A stretch of DNA of 64,000 nucleotides from Calliopsis andreniformis. Taxonomy: Eukaryota > Arthropoda > Insecta > Hymenoptera > Andrenidae. Of this stretch, positions 15,244 to 29,100 are shown in pieces; within the stretch, counting starts at the first letter, position 1; each line of letters begins with the position of its first letter. Where the stretch lies: contig NC_135064.1 in the NCBI RefSeq assembly GCF_051401765.1, positions 25,022,001 through 25,086,000 on the forward strand, given 5' to 3'. The notes below the pieces were generated by a model that saw only the letters and a list, made by a program, of their open reading frames with translations, had not been told where the DNA came from and ran no database searches. The position numbers and the translations under genes were made by a program.

Positions 15244-15317
15244 AACGTTACAATTTGAATATTTGAAAACGTTATAATTTGAATATTTACGAAAATTGAA
15301 AAGTTTGAATATTTGAA
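15244..15317. repeat. AT-rich 24-bp tandem repeat, about 3 copies
   Basis: Two adjacent copies of a 24-bp unit starting AACGTTA and containing AATTTGAATATTT begin at 15244 and 15268. A partial third copy containing GTTTGAATATTTGAA follows to 15317. It is a small local duplication. Confidence 0.75.
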
Positions 15318-18300
15318 ATTTTAGAGCAGTTGACGCATCAGAAAGCAACTTTATTTAAAACTAGAACTACCATGCACGTTCTCAAGTACCCTCCTCTTAT
15401 CTATCGTGGCAAGTACCTACCTACTGAAGCATATGCTATCGTGTGCATCGAGGCATCAATTCACAACAATGGATGTTGGATCTCCGAGCGATAGACGAGC
15501 GGACGAGTGGCGAGGTGATTTCGTGAATGATAAAAGAAACGGTCTTTAAGCACGGTTGAAGTTGGAATTCCTACGTGGCCCTAATAACGTCGTCAGACGG
15601 TGATCTCGTTGCATAACCGCGTTCACAGGTGAATAGGTTCGGTCGGTCGATGAAGAGCCGATTAACATAACAAGCTACCGTTTGTTTAGGTTCTAACGGA
15701 GTACAGCATTATCGGGGACATCGTGATAAAGCGAGGGTACTCGTTGGGTCGGGGTGGAAGTATCGGTTTCCACTAGCTACTAACATAACCAAGGCACAAA
15801 GCCATCGAACAAGCAGAAAGAAACTACTCAACGAAAATTCTATATAGTCTTACCTCTGCCACCCTCGAACAAGACGCAGCGACGAGACGGTCAATTGACT
15901 TTAAAACCGCGTAACCAATGGCGAAGCACAATATCTCGTGTTCGTAGCCAATGGCTCTGAAAAATTCGCGTGCATTCGGCACATTTCGTCGATTTTTAAA
16001 CTGCCTCTCTCCCATTACGTCGTCGATCTGGTTAGGTCAAAAGAAACTGTCATTAGGTAGCTGGGATTTGAAAAACTATTTTAGCCACGTGTATGAAATT
16101 TCAGTTGAAATTTCAGGTGACTGTGATTGGGTTTAAAAATTTGCCAAGCTGACGCTTTGCGAAATTTTAGCGTGTCATCATTTACAGTCGCCATACTCTG
16201 CAGTCGGGGACACACGAAACAAATAGACAGAAATGCGTTTCATTTTCAGAGGATTTTGTTCGTTAAATGATACCGTGATTTTATTCCCTCTTTTTTTTCA
16301 ATTTCTCTGTTCTTCCGCTGTTTCCACATACGTAGACCTGTATCGAGAAATACGAATAATTATCGAAGCTGTGATGTTATTATGTACAACCACAGCAAAG
16401 GAAAATGACACCCACAGTGAACGTATTCCTCAGTCATTTTAAAAGCAATTTTTTCAGAATGCCACCGAGTTCGTGCTTCGTTCCATTAAACAGGGAACTT
16501 TTCGAGTCTCGCATGATATCCAGCAACGTTCCGCGGCAATCTAATTACATGGCTATTTATCACTTACGTTCCGAACAGTATGCAGTCGCCATTGGAGAGG
16601 AGCATTACACAATTTGGGCGAGAAATTACATTAGAACTTGAGCAAACTTAGTCGGAAGGATACAATGGGTATGGAACTGGTAAGAGGGTTTAATTTTTCA
16701 AATATAAAAGGAAGCTTTATTTTTAACATCATAGCACAATTCCGTCGGTTTCAAACATCGAGACCACACAGAGGGTACACGTATTTAACTCGAATTACGT
16801 CACAACAAAACCTAACAGTGACAAAACCGTTCGCTACCCCTATAATTACTCGGCATGTTCGCCAGGCTATTGATTTTCGCGTGCAAAATCGCGAAACAGA
16901 GGGAGAAAAAATGGCACGGAAGAGAAAAATGTTGCAGAGTCCGTGGACATCGGCGAGAATGCGGGGGCGTGGGAGTTTTCACGGTGCACACATATCAGGC
17001 AGGTGGCTCGGCGCTCGTTTTTATATTAGCCCGAGCGTCACAGCGCATAGGAACGGTCCAAAATGCGGATTGAATACATCGTGCACACTTCGGCGCCAAC
17101 ACTTCGTGATCGTCGATTAAATCCGCTTTATCGCAGAATAATTGCGACCGAGAATATTGGCCGTGTTGGATTACGAACGGCCGCAAACTCGACAAAATGC
17201 ACCCGCTGCTCGACCTTCCGACCTATTTATCGCCGGGGAAACTGTTTTATCACTGATTCGATGATATGCTCGTCTGGATTAATAGCGAGAATGTATTTTT
17301 TTTCCATTAAATGCACGCGGAATATTTGATTGTTTTCCCGCGTAGATGTTGTGGATAGGTTGATAGAATTTAGATTAGAGGTGTAGATTATTATTATTGA
17401 TCTAGATACTTCTAGTAACTTAATACACCTGTAGCATTCAATTATTTTAAGTTTTGGTTGTGTATCTAGTGTTTTAGAAGCTTTGTCAGATATTTCTTAC
17501 TTTCTATTTTAGTAGTTCTGGTTCAGTGTTCTGAGGTTAATCTGTGTATTGGAACATTTTTTAATTGTTTTAGAACTTAAATACTTCCGTAGCGTATTTA
17601 CAATTTTATATCTACAAATAATGGAATATTAAATTTTCCTTCAGAAATTTCCTTTAATCTTCACTGGTAGATTTTCAAGATCAACAGGTTCCCTCATTAT
17701 GATTACCATATGAAATCCCAGGGTTACTCTAATTATACCTACATTGTTACTTTCAAGACTAATCAACTTAAAGCGCATCAATTGAAAATAAAAAATGCTT
17801 CTCTACTTTTACCGATTACTCGCAAGCAATCTTGGCAAACTATACAATTTCAATCACCCTCTCTATCACCCTAAAGACGCTTAAAGAGTCTTTAATGAAC
17901 CATGGATCAAGAAGAAGACCGTAACAGCTTCAGCGGAAGTAGAAGTTCCTTACGAAATGAATATTAAAGCGGCGAGCCAAAACTTTAAGTCCCGTTAGCC
18001 ATTAATGCAACCGCTTTTAACTAAAGAGCAATTCATGTCAGGGGGACGGGACGTCGAGCCATCCCCTTCTGCATATTAGCGGATCGCAGCCGCTTTCCAG
18101 TTCGGTTTCTGATAGGACATTAAATTGAATCCCAGTAAAAATAATATTCATCGTTCCTAATTCGGTGTGGACTTACGGCCGAGAGAAATTACGGTGCAGC
18201 TGCCACGCCGTAAATACATGTAATTGTGATCACGAAATGGTCCACCGCCGGAAGTAATGACCAGTGCACAGCATTATTAATAATCTTTCTTCGATGCCTC

Positions 18301-18617
18301 GTGCCTTTCTTCGCCCTTTCAAATAGTTGGGTACGCTGGACTGGCTCACCAAGTTATTTCTTCTGTATTCTCTGTTCTTTCACCGGGGATTACGTCCAAC
18401 GAAGGACTGGGAACGCATGCGTCAGAATTTGGGCTGGAACCAACACGGAGTGACTTGTCGATCTTTAATAGAGCGAAATTGATTTATTATAGGGAGAAAT
18501 TGGTCAAGGTGGATCAGGTATCGTTAATAGTGGATAGAGAAGCTTTACTGAAAAGAAGAGAGAAGGGATAATATCGGTGAAACGATCGATTGAACAAGAT
18601 TGATCGTTTATCCACTG
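15318..18617. other. Non-coding DNA, no gene recognised
   Basis: Open frames reach 160 codons (16638-17120) but show no domain and overlap others. Positions 17340-17830 are AT-rich. No RNA gene or transposon end was found. Confidence 0.6.
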
Positions 18618-18725
18618 GCTCTTGGTCTAGTCTTTGGTCTAACCCTTGGTCTAGCGCTTGGTCCACTCCTTGGTTTAATCCTTGGTCTAATCCTTGGTCT
18701 AGCCCTTGGACTATTCATTGGTTTA
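18618..18725. repeat. Diverged 12-bp minisatellite, 9 copies, inverse of the array at 3.3 kb
   Basis: Nine 12-bp units built on CTTGGTCTA run without indels from 18618 to 18725. The consensus TTGGTCTAGCCC is the exact reverse complement of GGGCTAGACCAA at 3311-3395. Units here differ from one another at one to four positions, so this array is older or less homogenised. The apparent Trp-Ser-Asn-Pro repeat in the + frame is a by-product. Confidence 0.9.
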
Positions 18726-18779
18726 TCCCGCATATTCCAGTCTCGTCGGTGCTAAAGCTCGCTTCGTTGTACACCCAGC

Positions 18780-18883
18780 TCAAACGATTCTGACCGCACT
18801 GACGGTCTCTATCTCTTTCTTACACAGGTGCCACTGAATAAGAGGGCGAGATAGCGATTGTCAGTGCGGCCAGAATCATTTGA
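18780..18883. repeat. 104-bp foldback with arms of about 41 nt
   Basis: The left arm (18780-18820) and the reverse complement of the right arm (18843-18883) agree at 33 of 41 positions with no gap: TCAAAYGATTCTGRCCGCAC, then TGAC, CTATCTC and CT blocks. The loop is 22 nt. In + strand RNA, four of the eight differences become G-U pairs. The length and evenness exceed chance for this window. It could be a small foldback or MITE-type element, or a hairpin RNA; no known family was recognised. It begins 54 bp after the minisatellite. Confidence 0.8.
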
Positions 18884-19916
18884 ATTGTCCGTACATAGTA
18901 CACCCTAATACGCAGCAAATTTCACACCAGCTAATCTTCTGCATTTCGGCACCGATGCTGAATAATCTCTCGGTTTTCCATAAAATTAGTCCCTCGGCTC
19001 GCGTGATAAAAATTTCCATAAAATGACACGTCTGTCTACATTTCCGTTTATCGTTCATCGAAACAAACCGCTCATAATTCTATTTATCTTCCTGCCGATC
19101 TTCGCTGCAGTCATCGACGTTCCCACAAAGACGCCTCTCGTCAAATTACCCTAGATTCTGCAGCGTCGAAAGGTGAATTGAAAAATGATGGACGCGTCCT
19201 CGAGGGGAGGACGTTCGAGCCGCAGGAATTTAATATCCCCGTGAACCTGCGGCTTCCTGGGACGAGCTCCTCTCGTATCTCGAAGGAAGCGGTGTGTGTC
19301 GTCATCAAATTTATATTTCACCGGTTGGCAAAGGACCAGCAGCAGGTGCTCCTGGTGGCCTATTCGCCGATAGTGGGATCGGGACGTAGCGCGAGCGCGC
19401 AAGATACGGCAATCATTATAAATAACTTAGCCGACAGCGACGTCACTACGGCACAATAGGGGTTTTACTCGCGAAGGGGAAACGGCAGCGATAAATAACC
19501 CTGGTAATAATAAAAAGGCTGAACGAGAGAGCGCGCAACGCGATGGGGGGGGACAAGGGAGGTCGGTCGGTGGTTTGGCAAAGGAGAAGCGTTATTTCAA
19601 ACGAACGGAACGAATCGAAGTAATACCGAGGGCACAGACAATGCGTTACCCGGGGAAATCGAGCCGCGTGGCTCGCGAATCCGAGCCGATATTAAACGCT
19701 GCTAGCCGTTTGGAAAATCGGGGCTGAGTTGCGCTGGAAACAATGACTCATTGCGTGACCAATTCGATTTACAGACACGATGGAAGCTTTCGAACGGAAA
19801 ACCTGGGGGTAATAAACGTCAGTTCTGGAAGAGCCATGGCTTCTTGTGTTAGAAACTATAGCGCGTTCTGACAAATTCATTCGCTACTTGCTGGAGATTT
19901 TCAAATACATATGTAT
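18884..19916. other. Non-coding DNA, no gene recognised
   Basis: Positions 19150-19460 are GC-rich and open on both strands for over 80 codons, with no recognisable domain. A G-run (8 G) lies near 19545. No other feature seen. Confidence 0.55.
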
Positions 19917-20156
19917 TAGTGTATCCTCCTATAACGCGGTGCTCATAACGCGGGGAAAAAATTGTGACGGACGGTAGTCTTAAAACGAAATATTTCTGTA
20001 ATATGTACACTTTTACGGTTGATGTTAATGGGGAATTCCTCTCTTTTCCATATAACATGCTACGAATTATTCTGATTTACACTAATTCTGAGTTTCTTCT
20101 AACGCGGTTTCCATATAACGTGGTACGAATTAATCGCGTTATAGGAGGGTCGACTG
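19917..20156. mobile_element. Non-autonomous pogo/Tigger-like element (MITE), about 240 bp
   Basis: A perfect 14-bp inverted core, CCTCCTATAACGCG, lies at 19925-19938 and in reverse complement at 20135-20148. Reading inward, the right end is TA then CAGTCGACCC, the form typical of pogo/Tigger-type Tc1-mariner elements that insert at TA. The left end is decayed (TAGTGTATCC). A 25-bp internal direct repeat (20045-20069 and 20108-20132, 23 of 25 identical, starting TTTCCATATAAC) and repeated ATAACGCGG words sit near the ends. There is no transposase frame, so mobility would need a transposase from elsewhere. Confidence 0.72.
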
Positions 20157-23100
20157 TAATATACCTATAAAGTAGGGAATAAGGCTGCTGTTACAGTGCA
20201 TATTCTCAAGAATATATCGAAAGAATATTTATCGTACGAACGAGGCAAGTTCAGGCATGTTCATCAGAAAACGCATCCACTATAACCACTATAGTCATTT
20301 TTTTATTTAAAAATTGAATAAACTTTTTATTTCAATTATATTTATCATATTTTATAATGAAAACTGAAACTCGAGTTGACGATACAACGTAATTTATACG
20401 AATCATGTCCGAGCGTAGACCTTTCAGAATCGTTGTTCGATCTCGACGTTAAGTTTATCTTAGCGAAATGCAGGTGGTGGAATCCGCCCACTATTGAGTT
20501 CATTTCCTTCCAAGCACAAAGCGAATTCGACGCCGAATTTAATTATTCCCAACGAAGCTAATGAACTTGCGGGAATTAATCGAGTCGCTATTTAAACGTT
20601 GCAGCGGGCAAGGTGGAAAAAGTTGGATGGTAACCTGCAACGAAATATAATTGCTGCTCGCGCTGCATACTTACGAGTTATGTTCTGAATCGAAACGGTC
20701 GACTTGACGGTAACGAGTTCGTTTTAAGTTCATCAGCGCTCCCGGTTCTAATTACATCGGTCGCGACGGTAGGAGGGCATTGAATATGCATCGACGATGT
20801 TTCTCATTTTAATTAAGCAAATCTGATCGGCGCTCGCTCGACCCGAACGTATTCATCCGGAGTAATTTTTGCTTCGGGAACCTTTCCAGGCACTCCTGTT
20901 TCTTACCGAACGCAACGACGTGAAAAGCGTCGGGCGCAAAGGGAGGACTAGTTCCTGTTAGTTTTCTACCATTTTGGCTTCAATCTTTTTTCATTAGATT
21001 CCACGGGAAAATCACGCGAGCAGAGTTACCCGAAAGGAATAGGATGGTTTATTCTGACAAAAGGCCAGCCGCGGATGACGAACAGCCGTCCAGAGCATGT
21101 ACACATAGACTGGCCATCTCTGTCTGGCCGCTGCGGCTGCACACCTGTATTTACCTGCGCCACTCCGATGTGCAGGTATCCATCTACGTGAGAGCGTATG
21201 CCTGGAAACCGAGATTCCACCAGGCTTTTTGTAACTTAAAGCAGAACGCCTGAAACGATATCCGTCGTCTCGAGCTTACTGTATTTTCAAACGAGATTTC
21301 AGAAAATGGGGAATTTGTAACATTACTGGACTGCGAATTTTTATCAATTTATGGTGAATTTCGATATAAAAATTTATACAATGTACAGAGTTTTATAAAA
21401 TATGGGGAGTTAATTACAATTTATTGCACTTCGAGGGGGAAATAAATTTCTAATTTGGTTGCACTTCTCCAGGATTTTGCATGAACATCCGTAATCTAAT
21501 TAGTAATTATTATACACCCTTAGGTGATTTATTATATACAATAATATGCAGTGGTAAATTGAGATGTTGAATCCTTTATGATTATAAGATTATAAGCTGC
21601 TGACAGGTATTACATGTCAAATTAGTAATTTACCGTTTAAAAAGGATGATTGACTTTCTAGAGAAAGTTATTTAATGGCACTGTTCTACTCAATGAGCAC
21701 ATTACATAAGACACCTATCAACACTGCTAGAGCAGAAATACACAATTCTATCCGAAAGAACATACTCTGTAAGTACCACTTTCAATAGACGCACCGAATT
21801 TGCAAAGTTGCCGCCTCACAAACCACTAGAATGTTTACCAATCCACTTAGGAACTTGTCAAGAAACAAGTACATAGATCTCCTCCAATCCTTGGTGTTGC
21901 GTTAACACGTCTAACGAGGGCCCAGCAAAACCAGAGCCTTCGTATAACAAGATCCCCCCAGGAAATCCCACTCTATCTGATTTCAGTCCGTCCGAAGAGC
22001 CGCGATTCGAAAACGAGCTTCCTTTGAAACTGAACGATACCGATTGAAACAAAGCTCGAAAGAGGATCCGCAGGTCCGCGATAGATCTCGACGATTACAT
22101 CGATTGCGGCGAGCTCTCGAGGCGACGGCGGGCCCCAGAGGTCCAGGTTCGATTTTCGAAATGGAAGATCGGACTTTTTCAATTCCGCTCGGCGCTTAGA
22201 AAGGGCGCCGAGATGGCCAGCTGGCCGGGGAAAATACGCGTCGATTTACGTGCAAATTACGGCTCGTTGTTCTCGGCGGGGCTCTCCACTGGCTTTCCAA
22301 TCGCGCGCACGCCCTAGGAACCGGCTCCGCGGCCGAAACCTCGTTTCGGAAATTGCAACGTATCCGGCATGGCGAAGTTGCCTGGCGAGCCGCGTGTGTA
22401 CCACGGGAAAGTAATTAAAGGTTTCGTGCTTCCGGGCCATCGGCGCGCAAATTTGTTGCGTCGGTCGCTACGCCGCGGGCTGCGCGCAATAGAGTCGAAA
22501 GTTTGGCTCGCGGTTGCAAGGAAGCCCCTTTGTTCTGCCGCGGATAAAGCGGAAGCTGCGATCGGAGGATCGATTAGGCGAGTTAGATCGGAGGAGAATG
22601 GGATTTTCAGTGGGTCGAGAGCAGTGAAAGTTCCTGGAGAGAATTCTCGTTTATTTGAATTACTTTCGGGCACGTTTTGACCTCGCATCGTTCGAAATTC
22701 GGTTCTTCTGTCGCCGAAAGGGGGAACTCGAAGGGTCGCTAACGTTTACGCTTCGAAGGGTTTGCAGTTTCCTCTTGCCATGGGATTTTGTGAAAATTTC
22801 AACCTCGGCTTGTTAATTAAAGTAAAAGCATTATTAAGGTGGAATATTGTTGCGAGCTCTCAGGAGTTAACGCTTTAATTTAATTCGACACTCATTTTTC
22901 ATTTCTGCGAAATCCGCTGAAAATAAATATTTGATGTTTGGCGCAACCAGACTCAATTCCCGAACTACGTTTTACACAGTACAGATCGCCATAACGAAAT
23001 TACTGTCACGCAGCGTATATCGTTTCCATTCTCGAATTTTCAGTATCGTGCACTTTTCTGAATTTGAACATCATATGTGTAATTTTCTGCATTTTCAACA

Positions 23101-26100
23101 CTTTCAAACTTTTTACATAATTACTTCGTCTTTTGTGCGAATAGTAGGAATGAATGGATGTTCGAGTCTTTTCTTCTCGCAGAAATAATGGACCTCATCC
23201 GCGTCGATATTCTCCGATTAACATACTCTCGATACTCGCAGCGAGAAAGAATAGCGGCTGCGAGATATTGATTTAACGAGTCTGGAGGCCGAAGAACGTA
23301 GACACGAAGCCAGACACGTCTGCTCACCCTCACCCCAGGTATCGTTTAAACTGGAGTGAAGCCCCGCGCTGGTGTCTTAACCGGAATTTGGCCGCGTAGA
23401 AGGCGAACAACCTCGAAGTCCGCCTTCGTTTATATCTCTCGTACGTGTCCCACGTTTCAGCCGTCGCGTCGTTCGGGGATTCGTCTGCGGGAAAACAAAA
23501 TAAAGGTTGACAAATACCCTCAGCCTACTCGACATGCTGGGGGAGACTCCTCGTGGAGGATAGATTGTACCCCAGATTGTTTCACGACCCGAATAAAGGA
23601 GGTTTCTGTGTTTCTCGTTGGGTCCTCGACCTAGGGCTTGTCGTAGGACTACTTTTTTCCAGGCCAGTCTTGTCTCCGCTACGAAAGATGGTTATATTTT
23701 CTGGGGTGCATTTTAATTGACTTGTTCGTCGAAGTTAATGCAGTTTAGGGAATAGGCACTTAGACACTGATTTAAGTTAGCGAAGGAATATTTTTGATGG
23801 ACTGGATTTAATTGGTTTCAGTATTGAAATGTCTGAATATTTCTTGTGTCTAAAAATATTATGAAGTATTCTAGCTTTGCAGTGCATAGTAGCAGAAGCA
23901 GAATGTAGATGGAAGAGTACGACGTTTAAGGCTGAAATGTAGAATGTATCAAAATATTTTGACAAACTTAAACTGTCCAGCGAATCTCTAGCAAAATACC
24001 TTTGATGGAATTGATCTACACATTGTTTTCAAACGAAAGATAAACGGATTCTGATTTCGTCTTCTGAAAACACGATAATTGAATCGGCTATCCCGAGTCT
24101 ATTTTCTCAGTAAATCGACCTACTCGTGGTTACTTGTTCCGCAAAGATGGGAACGCTGCAGCGATTGGAGCATGAAAATTTGAGGAGTCGAGGATAAAAG
24201 GCGAATCCTCAGGTTGTATCACGTGATGGAAAGTGTCGTATAAAATAGGAATTATAAAGATTTCGTTTACACTGAGTTCTTAGTCGTCTATGGTTTCAGT
24301 GTCTCAAATTTAACAGCTTGAAATTCTCACCGATCTTAAGAAGAGCAAATAGGATCTGTTAAAGCACGCAGAATTTCGCGAAACGCGACTAAAGCTGAAA
24401 AGAAATCCGTTTTTGCCTGTTCCCAGAGAAGAGCTGTCCCGTAGCTTCATCGAGCTTTTATTATCTATCTCATTAGGACCATCATCAGAGGAGGGTATTA
24501 ACACTTTCACACGAGTTCATAATCCTGACAGAGATTCCCCCCACACGGTTTCACTTCGATCCGAGTTACTGTCGACAAAAATCACACCTACAACCAACCA
24601 TCAATTATCTCTATTAATGCCACTTTCTTTACCTTCGAATTTTTATTCGTCATATTTGCTTCGAGCGAAGCTACTCAATCATGCGTGCATTTTCATATGA
24701 AACGTATTTTCAATCACATTTAATCAGCTAATAAAATACGAAGAATACAAAAATGATGATTCTAGTGAACGTTAAGAAAAAATATTGTTAAGTCACGAGG
24801 ATTCTCCATGTTACTGAAGAGACTTAGGTTTCCAAACGAGTCACACGTGGGAGAAAACTTGTCTTGTTATCCATTCATCGCGCTAGTTTCGCGAGAGAAA
24901 GTGAGGCTGAATTTGGAACGAAGGAACAGCGCTGGTAGTGTATTTCTGGTCGTCGAGGACTTCCTGTTAGTGGCTGTTCAAGTCTTGTTAGATGTTCACT
25001 GGAACGTGCAATTAAGCCTCAAGGAAAGCAGTTAGTTGGTCGATCGATGTCAGTCCGCGATCCGAACGCCCACTGTCCCGCTAATTACCAGCGACGAAAG
25101 CCAAGGTTAAATAGGAATGGCTTTTTCGACGTTTTATGATCGGCAACCCCTGTCTGAGCGTGGACAACGTAAAAGGAGAGGCTATCAAGGAAAATCCAGG
25201 ATTTCCTCTCAAGACCATCGCGTTCTGGCATTATCATCGCGAAAGGAACTCGAAGTCCTTCGAGGAGCCTCCCGCTTCGCGAGTGGACGATTAACAGAGA
25301 GACTGCTCGAGCTCGTTTTAGCGTAATTACCAGCCTCAAAGAAGGCATAACCGGTTAATCGATCGAATCGTCTGGCTGGCTGAGAAACCATCGTTGAAAC
25401 AGAGTGGAACGCTCATGGGGCACGAAAGCGATCTAAAATCGGGCAGACTTTCGATCGATTAATTGTTTAACAGATTGCATTCCTGAAACTGGCGGTAATT
25501 GAAAGGCAAGAATAACGAGAACCGCCGTGAGTTTCCGAGAAACCGATAATCATGGCAGGGAGGCTAAACAGCGTACAGCAACGGTGGTGTCACTGGTAAC
25601 AGGGTAGAATACGTCCTGGATTGATTTAATCGTCAGAGGCCATTTGTCAAGGGTGACACTCGAATGCGGGTGGCCTCGCTGCTTCCGGTCCCTTTGCCGT
25701 GGAACACGCGCATCCACCCTGCTTCGCCAGAGACTCGATTAGGCTACTTAGAGCTCGTTTGTCAGTGCGATTGTTTCCTAACCAAGGGATTTCAATTCTC
25801 TCTCAATTTTTGAGTGTAATGAACCTGGAGAGTCAGGGAAAAAGTTGGCACTTTTAAATTACTTCTCCCGAGGATTTGGAAAGTTTTGAAGGCGTCAAAT
25901 ATGATTTGAAAGAGATACAAAATTTTATAAAATTTTATGACAAGAACTGTTATCTACTTGGAAGCAGTTCTACTTAAATGCAAATTTAAACTTTTACTCC
26001 GTTTTTATAGATCCTTTTCATATTGAATTCTAGATTATAGAAAACCTAGAATTATAGATTTCCCTATTCTTCTCATCACTACACATTAATTACTAAATAT

Positions 26101-29100
26101 TATTCCAAGTGCAGTTTTTTATCTCAGTGACTAAGATATCCACAAACTTAAAACCGCGCTGTTTAAACAGAATGTCTGTGATAAACAAGCTTCCTCCCAT
26201 TCTCCACGCGTATACAATTTAACTTTCTCGAGGTAAAAGACGCGGCTAAGTGGAACTTTTACGATTAGCGGATAACAAGGCGCGTAATGTAGGGTGTTTA
26301 AACCGACGCCAATATTCTCTGCAATAGTATAAGTAATTCGACGTGGGCTGCGGTGACGCTGAGAATACACCGAAGCCAAATGACCGTAAACGAAGCGGGG
26401 AGTATGCGAGCAGCAGCGCTTTCACTGAAGAAAGACGTCTTCCTGGCGAGGGAAAAAATCTGTGCATAGAATACCGAAAGACAGTAAGAAAATCGACGGC
26501 CATTGAATTTGCATGACTCGATTACTCGCCGTTCGAGCGTGGCTGCAGTTAGAGCAACGCATAGCTTCCTCCCCTGGCCTTTGCTACTTTTGTTTTTTAT
26601 CGGTAGGGATGGTATGGTAATGATCGCGTTTCCCAGCGATCGTGTTCCTTCTCTGACCCTCCTCGTGTCTCTGCACCCTCTGCTTCATGGTGTACCTACT
26701 TAAAACCGAGCTGCCCCGCTGTGTTCGATGAGATATCTGAGGTGTTTGCGTAGATACTGACGACTCCAAGAGGAAAGCGATAGACGTAGATACAGATTGT
26801 GTAACTGCTTTCGTTGGGATTTGATTTGTACGTAGATAGTTTCTGTGTTGCGTAGGTGACATGAGAAGAGACTCTACGTCTGAATTATGTAACAAATAGT
26901 GCCGATTCCCACGTAGTGTAGTCGACAGACATTTGTACAGTAGATACAGTCGGTAATGGGCAGGCGTTAACTTGAGTGGCTCAATTCAAGAACAGTGGAT
27001 GAGTCTGGTATATTATTCTTGTTTATTTTTCTCTTTCTAGTACTTTATCTTGATAATAGCACTAAAATAGTAGTACCGCTTCTAGAGAGACTTGATCATA
27101 GCCTAGAAATTTCAGTAGATACTTCCGCTCATCGTATTACTGCAAAGTGCAAATCAGACGCTCCGCAAATTTCTGCTTTCTAAGCAAAATACTCATAATA
27201 CAATATTTCTGGCTTGCACGCTCGTGCCCGTTTACCGATAACGCGCTTATAGATCATACCTATATGGTATCTCCTTGAAGCTTTTTTTTCTTCATCAGCA
27301 AATAACTCATATTTCAACAATACGACCACCATTCCTCCGCCAGTCACGCAAGCTACTGGGCGCTAACTGTGTGAGACGAAGGGTCAGTCTACCTTCGGTC
27401 TGAAGATACAAGTAAAAGCGGCGGGATGTCCCATGTAACTATAACTCACAATGAAATGTGTGTCTACACCTACAACCTACAACATTCTTCCACACCAAGG
27501 ATAAAACTGACTGATTCACTATAATCCCATTTCTTATTAACCTATTCAAGTCGATGCAACTTGAAAAATAAAATGAAAATAAGTTGAAAAAATATGATAC
27601 CTTATGATACCATTGATCCGTTCACCCAAAAAAGGATCCACATTACAAGCTTCCTCCACGTACCCAGACTGTATTATTCTCAGCTTTGTGCGTGTAGACG
27701 TTTGTCGCAGTACGCAATATCCCAGCTGTCACGTTCGAGCACGAGATAAACTAGCACAATGCATTGGACTCGGCGCGGAGACGATTGTTCCAGGTTGCAC
27801 AGGGATTGGAAGGAGGTCAGCCAGTTCCGTTTAATTATCCAGCCAGACAGACGTCGCACGTCGATGGGAAATGCAGAAAATATCACCGTGTCTCGGCTCT
27901 TTCAGACGCGACAGTCTGATCGAAGCGTCGGCGGCGACCGTGCGGACAAAGCGGTTGGGAAAATGGAAATAGGAACGCGTCTCTCGATACACGTGTCCCG
28001 CGAATGTGTTGGAAAATTCGCGCATTTAAACGTGACTGGCGCGCACGTGATCCTACCTTCAATAGTTCCTAACGCACCGATTCGGATCCACGGTAGTAGG
28101 AGGGGCTCGCAATAAAGTAAATGGGAAAAGTTTGATGCTGTTTTCGCGGTTCTCGTTCGCTGCGCGACACGTCTTCACGGGGAACCTGCCTCGGCAGTGG
28201 AGAAGACGCTGAGTACTATTATCTCTTGAGGGTCCGCCGAGAGATCGCTATGTATAAATTTACATGTAATATAAACGCTGTTGCTGTGGATAATTTCGTT
28301 AAGGCCGAGGTGCGCGGTTCGGGAGGGTTGGAGATTTATGCTGATGATCTAATGATTGAATTGAGAGGGTGAAATATTTATTTTAACACCTACTTTTAGG
28401 AATACTGCGCCTTGAGTCGCTAAATGGGAAGGTGAAGGAGATTATCTAGAGTTCACACTTAGTGTATATGATATAGGATGTAGCTCAAATTTAACATTAT
28501 TTGATTTGTAGGCTCGAAGTATCTCTCTTTAGTATATTAAGATTGAAGAGTTGGTGTAATATTTGATATTCAGTATTTTCGCGATTTCTTCTCTAGCAGC
28601 ATGTCTACCAAATGAAAGAAAGGCTGCGCCTAAGGAAAATACCTACGAGATAGCTAATTTCCGTACATGAAAGCGCTATAGACGCCGAAGTAGTGAGCTT
28701 CTTACTCGATCACCTATCATGGATCATACTCTTAGTTTCATAAATGAGGCCTTGTCACCCTTAAGCGATACACTAACGCACAAAATCGATCTCGCGTAAA
28801 TCGAGAGAACCTGTATCCCAGCGAGCACAGGTTTAAGCACCTGCCAACAAGCAAAATCGATATTAAGTCTCATTAGCAGGTCCATGGATCGCAAAGGTCG
28901 CGTCGAACCCAGAAGACAGCCGTGCAGCCGAGCGTGGGAATGGAAGGGAAGTGAAACGTTGCGTTGTCATCCTTGAGGGCGAGACAGGAGGCTCTCCTCG
29001 CGTTCCTGAACTGGGAAGCAGGCGTACTTGCGTTTATTTCGGTGCGCCCTTGAAACGATAATCATGAAGAGCCAGGGTGCCGCTGAGCCCGCGTACGCGC

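Noticed and set aside
18590..18793. Trp-Ser-Asn-Pro repeat protein
   Set aside because: It is an artefact of translating the diverged 12-bp minisatellite.
22215..22226. GGCCAGCTGGCC palindrome with an E-box
   Set aside because: A single 12-bp palindrome is expected by chance and has no supporting context.
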